Positions 5,005 through 11,892 of a stretch of DNA of 11,892 nt are shown here, piece after piece. Position numbers and translations under genes: made by a program. This DNA is from Candidatus Aenigmatarchaeota archaeon (GTDB lineage: Archaea; EX4484-52; B79-G9), in NCBI GenBank assembly GCA_023142905.1, contig JAGLIP010000013.1:1-11892 (forward strand). The letters run 5' to 3'. Under the pieces are notes generated by a model. It saw only the letters and a program-made list of their open reading frames with translations. It did not search any database and was not told the DNA's origin. How positions within the stretch are numbered: position 1 is the stretch's first letter; every line of letters starts with the position of its first letter.

Positions 5005-5050
5005 TAACAAGCGAAGAAATCAATCAAATTCGGGCGAAAACAAGGTCGAC

Positions 5051-5060
5051 AAATATATAA
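5051..5060 (+). promoter_or_regulatory. TATA promoter of the Pth2-glycosyltransferase operon
   Basis: AAATATATAA, about 28-37 nt before the ATG at 5088. GTGAT (5079-5083) before the ATG can pair with the archaeal 16S tail. Confidence 0.5.
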
Positions 5061-5087
5061 TTACTAGTGAAAATAAGAGTGATATCC

Positions 5088-5912
5088 ATGAAACTAAAAA
5101 TAACTGCCGAAGCTATGATTATTATAAAAACCGCTGTATCGGTCATTGTTGCATATGCTTTCTTTGAAAAAAAGCATTTATTTGTGAGTGTTGCACTTGG
5201 GTTTCTCATAATAATAACCTATTTTTTAAGAAAAGAGAAAACAATAGACAAAAACAGGCGCACTGTGGAGCGAATAAGCGACATTTTTGTCTTTACGGGT
5301 GCGTGTTTTTACAGCATAACAAATATTTCTATCTCGGCAGGCTCATTTCTTGTAATTGTGATTCTTGGGTATGTGCCGTTTCTCTGGTCAAAAAAATCCC
5401 ATATGGTACGCCTCATAGTTATTTTAGCAACAAATACAGCTTATTTTTTAGGCCAGCCAAATGCCCTTGATTTCGGTCTTTTATTGGCGGTTTTAATAAC
5501 AATGCGCAACAGCATTAAAAATTTTTCATATATCAAAAATAAGCTTTTAAAATATACTAAAACAACTAAACATATGAAACAGGTAATAATTGTAAGGCGG
5601 GATCTTAACTTATCAAAAGGAAAAATGAGTGCTCAAGTGGCGCATGCATCTGTTTCTGCGTATAAGAAAGCAGATAAAAAAGATGCTGAAATGTGGGAAT
5701 TAGAAGGCCAAAAAAAAGTAATCTTAAAAATTGCGGGTGAAAAAGAGCTTTTAGAAATATTTATGAAAGCAAAAAAAGAAAAAATCCCTTACGCACTTAT
5801 AAAAGATGCAGGGCGCACAGAAATCCCTGAAGGAACAATCACCTGTGTAGGCCTTGGCCCGACAGATTCGGATAAAATAGACACGGTGGCCGGCCACTTA
5901 AAACTGTATTGA
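5088..5912 (+). CDS. pth2: Membrane domain fused to archaeal-type peptidyl-tRNA hydrolase (Pth2)
   Basis: 274 residues from the ATG at 5088, preferred over an in-frame GTG at 5067. Residues about 1-155 hold roughly five membrane helices; the segment RRTVERISDIFVFTGA faintly recalls the second half of CDP-alcohol phosphatidyltransferases, but their first D-G motif is absent. Residues 163-274 are a complete Pth2 (112 aa, the usual family size) with KGKMSAQVAHA, DAGRTEIPEGT and a final G-L-G-P. Pth2 frees tRNA from stalled peptidyl-tRNA by hydrolysing the ester bond. Pth2 is normally a soluble stand-alone protein, so the fusion is odd. An internal in-frame ATG (5574) with a TATA-like box 24 nt before it could yield soluble Pth2 too. 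First gene of a tight operon with glycosyltransferases. Confidence 0.85.
   Translation: MKLKITAEAMIIIKTAVSVIVAYAFFEKKHLFVSVALGFLIIITYFLRKEKTIDKNRRTVERISDIFVFTGACFYSITNISISAGSFLVIVILGYVPFLWSKKSHMVRLIVILATNTAYFLGQPNALDFGLLLAVLITMRNSIKNFSYIKNKLLKYTKTTKHMKQVIIVRRDLNLSKGKMSAQVAHASVSAYKKADKKDAEMWELEGQKKVILKIAGEKELLEIFMKAKKEKIPYALIKDAGRTEIPEGTITCVGLGPTDSDKIDTVAGHLKLY
5546..5554 (+). promoter_or_regulatory. Possible internal leaderless promoter for free Pth2
   Basis: TTTAAAATA inside the linker codons is centred 24 nt before the in-frame ATG at 5574, where the Pth2 domain begins. There is no ribosome site before that ATG. Suggestive only: AT-rich linker codons could create this by chance. Confidence 0.35.
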
Positions 5913-5922
5913 TGTGTTTTAC

Positions 5923-7194
5923 ATGCTTTGGATTGATGTTGTTTTCTGGGGCACATATTTTGTCTCACTATATATTACAATATTTTTAGTATATACTTTT
6001 TTAGAAAAAAACCCGCGCGAAAAAAAACCAGTGCTAAAAAAACACCCATATGTAAGCGTAATAATACCCGCATACAATGAAGAGAACACAATAGCAAATA
6101 CGATAAAATCCGCCATTAATATGGATTACCCGCGCAAATTCTTAGAGATTATAGTTATAAACGACGGCTCGAAAGACAAAACACTATCAATTGCGAAAAA
6201 TATTGCCGAAAAAACAAAAGATATCTTAATTATTGTAATGAACCAGAAAAATGCAGGCAAAGGCACCTCGATGAATCGGGCAATCGCAAAGGCGCGGGGG
6301 GAGTTTGTAATAAGCCTTGATGCCGATTCTTTTGTCGCAAAAGACACACTCAAAAAAATGCTGCCTTATTTTGAAGACAAGAAAGTTGCATCTGTTTCTG
6401 CGGTAATGAAAGTGAGAACTCCAAAAAACATATTGCAGCAACTGCAATGGCTAGAGTATATACTATACGCCTTTATGAAAATAGTCCTCACCACAATACA
6501 CTGCCTGCATGTAACTCCCGGCCCATTTACAATATACCGTAAAAGCGCATTAAATGATATTGGCGGCTTTGATGAAAATTCGATTGTCGAAGATCAGGAA
6601 ATAGCGTATAGGCTTCAGCGAAAACATTACCGATTAGTACAGTCTTATGAAGGGGATGTCACAACAATTGCTCCCAGAACATTAAAAGAGCTATACGCGC
6701 AGAGAAAACGATGGTTCAAAGGGTCTATAATCACCCTATATCAGCACAAGGATATGATATTCAACAAAAAATACGGCGATTTCGGCATGTACCAACTGCC
6801 TTCTCTTTTAGGTGGCATGATGCTTCTTTTTGCAGTAATAATAATGGTTGTGCGTGGGTTTATTGTTCCGTTATACGACCAGATACGGCATCTGATACTT
6901 CTTAACTTTGATTTAAGCCTGTATTACACCACAAATCTTTCAAGAATGCTTTCTGGGTTCACAAACACACTGTTTTCTTTTGATTACGCCAAGCTATTCA
7001 TAATCATTGTTCTTTTTTCAGTAAATATAGCGCTCCTCATAAAAGCGCACAAATATACCAATGAAAAAATAAAGATTGCAAACATAATCCCTTTAGTTTT
7101 GTTTTTTATAGTTTATTTCATAATCTTAAGTTTCATGTGGATTGGAGCAATAATTGATTTAATAAAATCAAAACAAAAAAACAACTGGGGATAA
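5923..7194 (+). CDS. Membrane glycosyltransferase family 2, processive type
   Basis: 423 residues from the ATG at 5923; a GTG at 5914 is possible. An N-terminal membrane helix (about 4-26) precedes a GT-A domain: VSVIIPAYNEE, DGS (81-83), DADS (133-136), TPGPF (198-202), E-D (223-224) and QRKRW (260-264). Three or four C-terminal membrane helices follow. DxD binds the metal-nucleotide-sugar, ED holds the catalytic base and QxxRW is the mark of processive enzymes such as hyaluronan, cellulose and PgaC-type synthases. It probably uses a nucleotide sugar at the cytoplasmic face to build a polymer or charge a lipid; the exact sugar cannot be read. It starts 10 nt after pth2 and its stop abuts the thioredoxin-like gene, so it is in the operon. 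Confidence 0.9.
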   Translation: MLWIDVVFWGTYFVSLYITIFLVYTFLEKNPREKKPVLKKHPYVSVIIPAYNEENTIANTIKSAINMDYPRKFLEIIVINDGSKDKTLSIAKNIAEKTKDILIIVMNQKNAGKGTSMNRAIAKARGEFVISLDADSFVAKDTLKKMLPYFEDKKVASVSAVMKVRTPKNILQQLQWLEYILYAFMKIVLTTIHCLHVTPGPFTIYRKSALNDIGGFDENSIVEDQEIAYRLQRKHYRLVQSYEGDVTTIAPRTLKELYAQRKRWFKGSIITLYQHKDMIFNKKYGDFGMYQLPSLLGGMMLLFAVIIMVVRGFIVPLYDQIRHLILLNFDLSLYYTTNLSRMLSGFTNTLFSFDYAKLFIIIVLFSVNIALLIKAHKYTNEKIKIANIIPLVLFFIVYFIILSFMWIGAIIDLIKSKQKNNWG

Positions 7195-7901
7195 CCATCA
7201 GAAGAATACAAAAGAACAAATATGTTTTTGTAGGGCTGCTCACAGTCCTTATTTTCAGCCTAGGGCTTCTTTTAGGATTGTTTGTAAACGAATCCAAGCT
7301 AAACTACATACAACAATTGAGCAAAACACAGCGCGCAGATTACGGAAGCCTGCAGTTCCAATACAGCTATATTGAAACACTTGAAAACAATGATATGAGT
7401 AATGAAGAAAAATGCGGCGTCCTTGCGGCGACTCTTGAAAACAACCTTAAAATGCTAAGCCCTGCTCTTGAAAAAATAGAGGCGTATGAAACAAGCGGAG
7501 ATATAGAAAAGGAAGATTACATTCTTTTAAAACGAGAGTATACTATTGCAAACTTAAGATATTGGATACTTGCAGAAAAAAGTAAAAAAATGTGCATGAC
7601 CGATACGGTAAGTGTACTGTATTTCTACACAAAAAACTGCCCCGAATGCAATGATCAGGGATATATATTAACGCAGATGAAAAAAGTGTTTGAAGATTCA
7701 CTTTTGGTGTTTCCAATAGATACAAGCATACATGAGCCAGCTGTTGATGTCCTTATAAGACAATACAACATTACAACATATCCTACATTGGTTATTGAAA
7801 AAAAGCGCCTGCACGAAGTAAAAGACAAAAACGAATTAACAGAAATAATATGCCCCCTTTATTTTAACAAAACAAATTATGCTCTTTGTTCCGGTGGTTA
7901 A
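7191..7901 (+). CDS. Membrane-anchored thioredoxin-fold protein, non-standard start
   Basis: The frame is open from 7158 and encodes RRIQKNKYVFVG followed by a clear membrane helix, but it has no ATG, GTG or TTG before the TTG at 7278, which lies inside the helix. The real start is likely upstream: ATA at 7191 (overlapping the TAA of the previous gene as ATAA) or ATC at 7197, 6 nt after GGGG. From 7191 the protein has 236 residues: cytoplasmic basic start, helix about 12-32, a coiled helical part (35-130), then a thioredoxin-like domain with C-P-E-C at 150-153 and the cis-Pro in TTYPT near 198. Extra Cys residues (C75, C135 and two near the C-terminus) may form disulfides. It probably acts as a redox or disulfide enzyme on the outer face, serving surface proteins. 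Confidence 0.7.
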   Translation: MTIRRIQKNKYVFVGLLTVLIFSLGLLLGLFVNESKLNYIQQLSKTQRADYGSLQFQYSYIETLENNDMSNEEKCGVLAATLENNLKMLSPALEKIEAYETSGDIEKEDYILLKREYTIANLRYWILAEKSKKMCMTDTVSVLYFYTKNCPECNDQGYILTQMKKVFEDSLLVFPIDTSIHEPAVDVLIRQYNITTYPTLVIEKKRLHEVKDKNELTEIICPLYFNKTNYALCSGG

Positions 7902-9392
7902 ATGGACTTTTTAAAAAAAAGAGTTTTCTTTTTTGGACTTCTTGGTTTTGTTATTGCCATAAACCTCTACATACTTTCCTTTAAAACTGGGCTTTGGTGG
8001 GATGAAGGGGTTTATATCGGCATCAGCAAATATATATGGTCTTTTGGCAATGCCGGATATTTTGAAGTTATCCGCCCGCCTGTTCTTCCAATAATTATCG
8101 GCGCTTTTTGGTTTCTTGGGGCAAACCCGATTATTGCCGGAAAAGCCATCATTCTTCTTTTTTTCATAGGGCTATTGTTTTTGACATATGAAATCGGGAG
8201 AAATTTGTGGGATCGTTTTACAGGATTTTATTCAGCACTTCTTTTGGCATCAACGCCGTTTATCTATTCATACTCAACAAAAATACTTTCGGGAATCCCT
8301 GCCGCATTTTTTGCGCTGCTTGGAATTTACATATATTTATCTAATAAAAAACCAAAAGCACTTTTTTTCTGTGGTGTGGCTCTTGGACTTTCGTTCCTTA
8401 TGCGATTTCCGGGAGGTATCGCTTTTGGTGTGCTTGCATTATTTGTTTTTTTACACAACATAAAAAACATAAAACTCATGTTAAAGAACGGTGTTGCTCT
8501 TTTTTCCGGCTTTTCTTTAATTGTTGCGCCATACATTATTTACAATTTTTATGCATACGGCAATGCGCTTTTGCCTTTTTTTGCGGCATCAAGAATCATT
8601 GACGCAACTGCGTGGTTCCATAAAAGCGGTGTGTTTTTCTATACAATTGAGCTTTTTTACCACAATCCTTTTTTCATATTTTTGGTTTTCGGCATCGCTT
8701 ATATGCTGTATCAAAAATCGATTCAGAAAATGCATATTCTTATTGGTTTTATGTTTCTTGCATATTTTTCCTATTTCTCGTTTTTTCTTGAAGCAAAAGA
8801 ACTTAGGTTTTCTTTAATTTTTCTGCCATATGTCGCCCTAATAGCGTCTTTAGGAATGAACCGCCTGCTTAAAGCAATGTCTGTGCTAATATATCAAACA
8901 GATGCAATAAAAAAGCTAAAAACATCAAATGCCAAAAATGTATTCACGGTACTTTTTATTGCGATTTCTTTTATGACTGTTTCTTTTGGATTCGTCACAC
9001 TCACTAGTTCCCATCTTCGCTGGCTTGAAGATCCCCAAACACAGGATCCATACAATGAATTTTTATTGTTTGTTGAAAACCACAGCACAAATGCATCTAT
9101 CCTTACTTCAAACCCGACAATTGCAGCTTATACGGATTCACGGGTTTCGTATCTTCGCGGCTGGGTTGCAGCAGATGAAATATACACGCGGGAAAAAGAC
9201 ATTTCATCCACCCTCATCATAGATACCTGCGCACTTGACTGCGCGCCTGATGATTTCATATGCCATGAATCAAAAGATAAATTTATCGCCAAAACAAAAA
9301 AGGAAAATACTGAACTTTTCAGCACCACCGCAAACATAACAGGAAGATTATGCACATATTCGGTGTACGAAATCAATGATTTTGAGGGTTAA
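7902..9392 (+). CDS. GT-C family lipid-linked sugar transferase (PMT/ArnT-like), paralogue 1
   Basis: 496 residues, multi-pass membrane protein (about 10-11 helices) with an outer-face C-terminal domain after about residue 370. The first outer loop carries W-W-D-E-G (Asp34, Glu35), the acidic pair that defines PMT/ArnT-like GT-C enzymes, and RPPVLP near 58-63. These enzymes move a sugar from a polyprenyl-phosphate donor to a protein or lipid acceptor outside the membrane. At the second conserved motif, where the paralogue downstream has T-D-H-P, this protein has S-G-I-P (Gly131), so an acidic residue is missing. The outer domain has five Cys including DTCALDC and CTYSVY. The ATG touches the previous TAA, with GGTGGT upstream. 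Acceptor and sugar unknown. Confidence 0.8.
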   Translation: MDFLKKRVFFFGLLGFVIAINLYILSFKTGLWWDEGVYIGISKYIWSFGNAGYFEVIRPPVLPIIIGAFWFLGANPIIAGKAIILLFFIGLLFLTYEIGRNLWDRFTGFYSALLLASTPFIYSYSTKILSGIPAAFFALLGIYIYLSNKKPKALFFCGVALGLSFLMRFPGGIAFGVLALFVFLHNIKNIKLMLKNGVALFSGFSLIVAPYIIYNFYAYGNALLPFFAASRIIDATAWFHKSGVFFYTIELFYHNPFFIFLVFGIAYMLYQKSIQKMHILIGFMFLAYFSYFSFFLEAKELRFSLIFLPYVALIASLGMNRLLKAMSVLIYQTDAIKKLKTSNAKNVFTVLFIAISFMTVSFGFVTLTSSHLRWLEDPQTQDPYNEFLLFVENHSTNASILTSNPTIAAYTDSRVSYLRGWVAADEIYTREKDISSTLIIDTCALDCAPDDFICHESKDKFIAKTKKENTELFSTTANITGRLCTYSVYEINDFEG

Positions 9393-9396
9393 GTTG

Positions 9397-10785
9397 ATGT
9401 ATACTAAAGAAAACAAAATTCTTTTTGCAATATTTTTGCTTGCTTTTATAATGCGTGTGATGTTCTTTGATACCTCATATATAATCTGGGATGAAAGCAT
9501 ATATTTAATGCATGGAGAATTGTATGCGGGAATGGATGTGGGTTATGAAGAGACATTTTTGCGCCCCCCACTTCTGCCGTTTTTGTTATCTCCTTTTGCA
9601 CTGCTTTCGCACGAATCTTATGAAATAATATCAAAGATTTTTATGATTCTTTTGAATTCACTAATTGTTATTCCCGTATATCTTCTTGCAAGGCGCATAA
9701 ACAAAAAAGCAGGCCTTTTAACGGCACTTTTAATTGCTATTCTCCCGGTAAGCATCAACAGCAGCAGATATGTGCTTACAGACCATCCAGGCGCCATTTT
9801 AGCACTTTTGAGTTTTGTTCTTTTCTTTTCAGGCACAAAAGACAAAAAACCTGTGCTTGTTTATGCAGGCGCGTTTGTTTTAGGGCTTGCAATACTTATG
9901 AAATTCACAAACATGCTTGTTTTTCTTTTGATTCTGCCTCTTTGTTATATGCTTTTGTCAAAAAAAAGAACAAATGAATGTGTCCTTGCTCCGATAATTT
10001 TTCTTCTAACGGTTGCACCATATGCAATATACAACTTAATCAAATTCAAAGACCCTATTTATCCTTTAACAAGGGCATTTCATGTTGTTTCTGAAAATGA
10101 CCCGATAAAACTTGATTTTCTTTTTTACATATTCCATGATGTGTTCGGCTCGGTTTTTCTGGTTTTGTCAATTGTGGGAATATACATGTTTGTCAAACAA
10201 AGTATATTGAATGAAGGGAGAAAAGAAGAAAAAATATTCAACAGCGTTCTTTTGTTCGCGTTTTTCTCTGTTTTTGCTTATTTTGTATTTATTGCCGGAA
10301 GGGGTACGGCAAAACCCATAGGCATTGAATGGGAGATTGAAAGGTTCGCGTTGCTGCTGATACCTTTCGCGCTTTCTTTTTGTGCGTATGCAATCATAGA
10401 ATTAAGCCAAAAAATACCAAAAAGAATCAGAAACGCGGCAATAATTGTTTTGCTTGTGATTGCTTTTGCATTTCTTTTGCCGCAGTATACGCGGACATAC
10501 ACGCCGCAGATAGAATTTGAGGATGGCTTAAGGCATGCTACAGTTGATATTAGCGAATACATAAAAAACCAGAACATAACGGATATCTCCTGCATTGGAA
10601 ACTGCCCGCCAGTTGCGTATTATTCCCAAAAAAAGATTGATGTTTTCTACAATAAAGATGCGCTTCTTGAAAGCCATGCAAAATATATACTTGCTTTTGA
10701 GCCAATTAATAGCGAATCAATTGCTCTTGTTGAAAAAACATGCAATAAAACAAGATGCGCGTATCTCTACAGGCATTTGTTTTAA
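9397..10785 (+). CDS. GT-C family lipid-linked sugar transferase (PMT/ArnT-like), paralogue 2
   Basis: 462 residues from the ATG at 9397, chosen because GAGGGT lies 7 nt upstream; an ATG at 9376 inside the previous gene would add 7 residues. Same architecture as paralogue 1: a first helix, then I-I-W-D-E-S (Asp32, Glu33), LRPPLLP (55-61), T-D-H-P (Asp129) with both acidic motifs intact, about 10 more helices, and an outer C-terminal domain with four Cys (SCIGNC, KTCNKTRC). Role as for paralogue 1: transfer of a polyprenyl-phosphate-bound sugar on the outer side. The two genes are probably an old duplication, as identity is low outside the motifs. Last gene of the tight operon. Confidence 0.8.
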   Translation: MYTKENKILFAIFLLAFIMRVMFFDTSYIIWDESIYLMHGELYAGMDVGYEETFLRPPLLPFLLSPFALLSHESYEIISKIFMILLNSLIVIPVYLLARRINKKAGLLTALLIAILPVSINSSRYVLTDHPGAILALLSFVLFFSGTKDKKPVLVYAGAFVLGLAILMKFTNMLVFLLILPLCYMLLSKKRTNECVLAPIIFLLTVAPYAIYNLIKFKDPIYPLTRAFHVVSENDPIKLDFLFYIFHDVFGSVFLVLSIVGIYMFVKQSILNEGRKEEKIFNSVLLFAFFSVFAYFVFIAGRGTAKPIGIEWEIERFALLLIPFALSFCAYAIIELSQKIPKRIRNAAIIVLLVIAFAFLLPQYTRTYTPQIEFEDGLRHATVDISEYIKNQNITDISCIGNCPPVAYYSQKKIDVFYNKDALLESHAKYILAFEPINSESIALVEKTCNKTRCAYLYRHLF

Positions 10786-10794
10786 TGTGTGCGC

Positions 10795-10840
10795 ATTATA
10801 AGTGCAAAACTAATATAATATTGTTTGAATAATGTGGTGT
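10795..10840 (+). promoter_or_regulatory. Promoter and ribosome site of the Cys-rich anchored protein
   Basis: Two TATA-like boxes (ATTATAAG at 10795-10802 and TAATATAATA at 10811-10820) precede GTGGTGT (10834-10840), which lies just before the ATG at 10843. The first box would leave a leader that includes the ribosome site. Confidence 0.4.
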
Positions 10841-10842
10841 TT

Positions 10843-11193
10843 ATGGAAGACAAAAAAGATGAAAAGAAAGCCGAAAAAGAAGAAGAGACCAAACAAGAGC
10901 CAAAAGAAAAAAAAGAAACCGGCTTTTTAGTTCTTATAGCCCTCATAGGCATTATTTTTTTGGTATTCGCAGTTGTTTTTGTAAACTTCACAACAGAAAA
11001 AACCCTTGAGGAAAAATGCACAGCATATCAAAACGATCCCGGACTCCTTTATGACTGCATATGCATGCCAACAACACGATTAAACAATGAATCGGATCTT
11101 GTGGATGTAAAAACAGACGGGCTTTGCACCTGCTTCTGTGATGTCGGAAACAATCAAACTGCAGATATTGAAATTCGGGTTGCAAATTATTAA
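10843..11193 (+). CDS. Single-pass membrane protein with a Cys-rich outer domain
   Basis: 116 residues from the ATG at 10843, supported by GTGGTGT directly upstream; an in-frame TTG at 10825 is less likely. Residues 1-27 are a Lys/Glu-rich low-complexity coil, 28-48 a membrane helix, and 55-116 a small outer domain with six Cys in the pattern K-C, D-C-I-C, L-C-T-C-F-C. That even number and spacing suggest disulfides or a metal site; the C-x-C pairs would also suit metal binding. Family not recognised. It follows the thioredoxin and glycosyltransferase operon, so the anchored thioredoxin-fold protein could be its partner. Two N-x-S/T sites (NES, NQT) in the outer domain are possible N-glycosylation targets. 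Confidence 0.65.
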   Translation: MEDKKDEKKAEKEEETKQEPKEKKETGFLVLIALIGIIFLVFAVVFVNFTTEKTLEEKCTAYQNDPGLLYDCICMPTTRLNNESDLVDVKTDGLCTCFCDVGNNQTADIEIRVANY

Positions 11194-11196
11194 GGA

Positions 11197-11202
11197 TTTT
11201 TT
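11197..11202 (+). terminator. Short poly-T end between convergent genes
   Basis: Six T residues follow the stop of the Cys-rich protein and run into the last codon of the convergent TruD gene. Only 7 bp separate the two stop codons. Confidence 0.35.
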
Positions 11203-11892
11203 AAATTTCAAAAAACTGCCTCAAAAAAACAGTCGCATAACAGCCTTTTTTAAGCGTGAAACGCATAATAGCTTTTGTTTTGCCAACATTTAATTCATCT
11301 TTTGAAACATCAAGTATGCTGAAGTCCCTATAGGATGAAAATGCATCTCGTTTCTTGCCCTCGCTTGAAAGCTCGGGCATTTTTTCTGAGCGAAACATTT
11401 CCGGCACCACACCATCATCTTTTAGTATATTTTCAATAACCCCATCTTCAGCTGATGAAAATATTCTTGATGAAAAAAGATATCCTGGAAGCGGTATTTT
11501 TGTTTTTGATGCCACTTTTTTAGTATCAATCAATTCAAAAAGCGCACGATTAAATATATCCGACTGGTAAGCAGACACAAACATCTTTCTTAAACCCAAG
11601 GGGATTGTCCTTAAGGCGCCTGCAAAATCATCCTTGTTTTCAATCAAATGCCGTAACATGTCTTTTTCATAAACGCAGTTAAAAGGGAATTTCCGATATG
11701 CTGTGTTAAGGTCTTTAAATGCGTTTTCCCTTACAGAATTAAGCTCTTTTGAATCTGTTTTCCCGGGCATTGAAACATATGTTTCAACTGCTTTTCTAAT
11801 GGCTCCGAAGATTATATGTTTCCCCACAACATGGCTTACCGGCCTTGAAGAGCCAAATCTTTGCTCGCCGAAAAAGTTCGGGAAAAACCCAC
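11201..11892 (-). CDS. truD: tRNA pseudouridine(13) synthase TruD, C-terminal part (5' end outside window)
   Basis: The frame runs off the right edge, so the GTG near 11827 is an internal Val codon and not the start. Reading from the edge gives G-F-F-P-N-F-F-G-E-Q-R-F-G, the TruD signature around the NxFGxQRFG motif, then PVSHVVGKHIIFGAI. The C-terminus has SYRDFSILDV and FTLKKGCYATVFLRQF, the family's characteristic ending (substrate-pocket 'F-x-L-x-x-G-x-Y-A-T'). TruD converts U13 of tRNA-Glu (and in archaea other tRNA positions) to pseudouridine. The catalytic Asp lies in the missing N-terminal part. About 229 residues are visible. It is convergent with the Cys-rich membrane gene. Confidence 0.93.
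   Translation of the reverse strand, partial: GFFPNFFGEQRFGSSRPVSHVVGKHIIFGAIRKAVETYVSMPGKTDSKELNSVRENAFKDLNTAYRKFPFNCVYEKDMLRHLIENKDDFAGALRTIPLGLRKMFVSAYQSDIFNRALFELIDTKKVASKTKIPLPGYLFSSRIFSSAEDGVIENILKDDGVVPEMFRSEKMPELSSEGKKRDAFSSYRDFSILDVSKDELNVGKTKAIMRFTLKKGCYATVFLRQFFEI

Larger units (their letters stand above)
4558..5050. other. Long non-coding region rich in inverted and direct repeats
   Basis: About 490 bp with no credible gene; the open frames in it have no ribosome site and no recognisable protein. It holds a 15-nt direct repeat pair (4593, 4665), motif copies 3 and 4 (4746, 4772), a 25-nt inverted repeat (4809), palindromes at 4886 and 4913, and a 58-nt hairpin (4947). The function may be regulatory, an RNA gene or a replication element; the sequence does not decide between these. 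Confidence 0.5.

Noticed and set aside
5088..5570. CDP-alcohol phosphatidyltransferase identity for the membrane half of the Pth2 fusion
   Set aside because: Only a faint ERISDIFVFTG-like similarity; the essential D-G-x-x-A-R motif is missing.
8188..9222. Several long frames inside the GT-C genes on both strands
   Set aside because: They are shadows of the strongly supported GT-C frames.

Overview
The window reads as AT-rich archaeal DNA, probably from a small-genome (DPANN-type) lineage; that lineage is inferred from gene style, not proven. The archaeal signs are an archaeal-type peptidyl-tRNA hydrolase (Pth2), TruD, TATA boxes about 25-30 nt before the starts of several genes (some apparently leaderless), Shine-Dalgarno sequences of the GGTG/GGGTGA type matching the archaeal 16S tail, many small winged-helix proteins, and poly-T ends after genes.

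Layout. Positions 1-275 hold the C-terminal end of a membrane protein that begins outside the window. Positions 393-2046 hold three minus-strand genes: a small winged-helix protein, a Rossmann-like protein with a Gly/Thr-rich loop like that of nucleoside 2-deoxyribosyltransferase/TIR/SLOG-type folds, and an HTH-minimal nucleotidyltransferase fusion. Positions 2258-3366 hold two small membrane proteins and a conserved-looking cytosolic protein. Positions 3527-4557 hold two winged-helix genes. The DNA around these two (3840-4170 and 4558-5005) is non-coding and unusually rich in inverted repeats. They include four same-orientation copies of GGGAAGT-N3-TCC(C), arranged as one pair on each side of the second winged-helix gene.

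Positions 5088-10785 look like one operon with almost no spacing: a membrane domain fused to Pth2, a processive-type GT2 glycosyltransferase, a membrane-anchored thioredoxin-fold protein with a CPEC motif and no normal start codon, and two tandem GT-C (PMT/ArnT-like) lipid-linked sugar transferases. The set suggests a cell-surface glycosylation module: cytoplasmic GT2 activity on a lipid carrier or polymer, transfer outside by GT-C enzymes, and a redox protein on the outer face. Positions 10843-11193 hold an anchored Cys-rich protein. The right edge is a TruD gene on the minus strand, cut by the window end.

The most unusual features are the palindrome-rich regulatory region with its repeated motif, the membrane-Pth2 fusion with a possible internal leaderless promoter, the missing start codon of the thioredoxin-like gene, and the loss of an otherwise conserved acidic residue in the first of the two GT-C paralogues.
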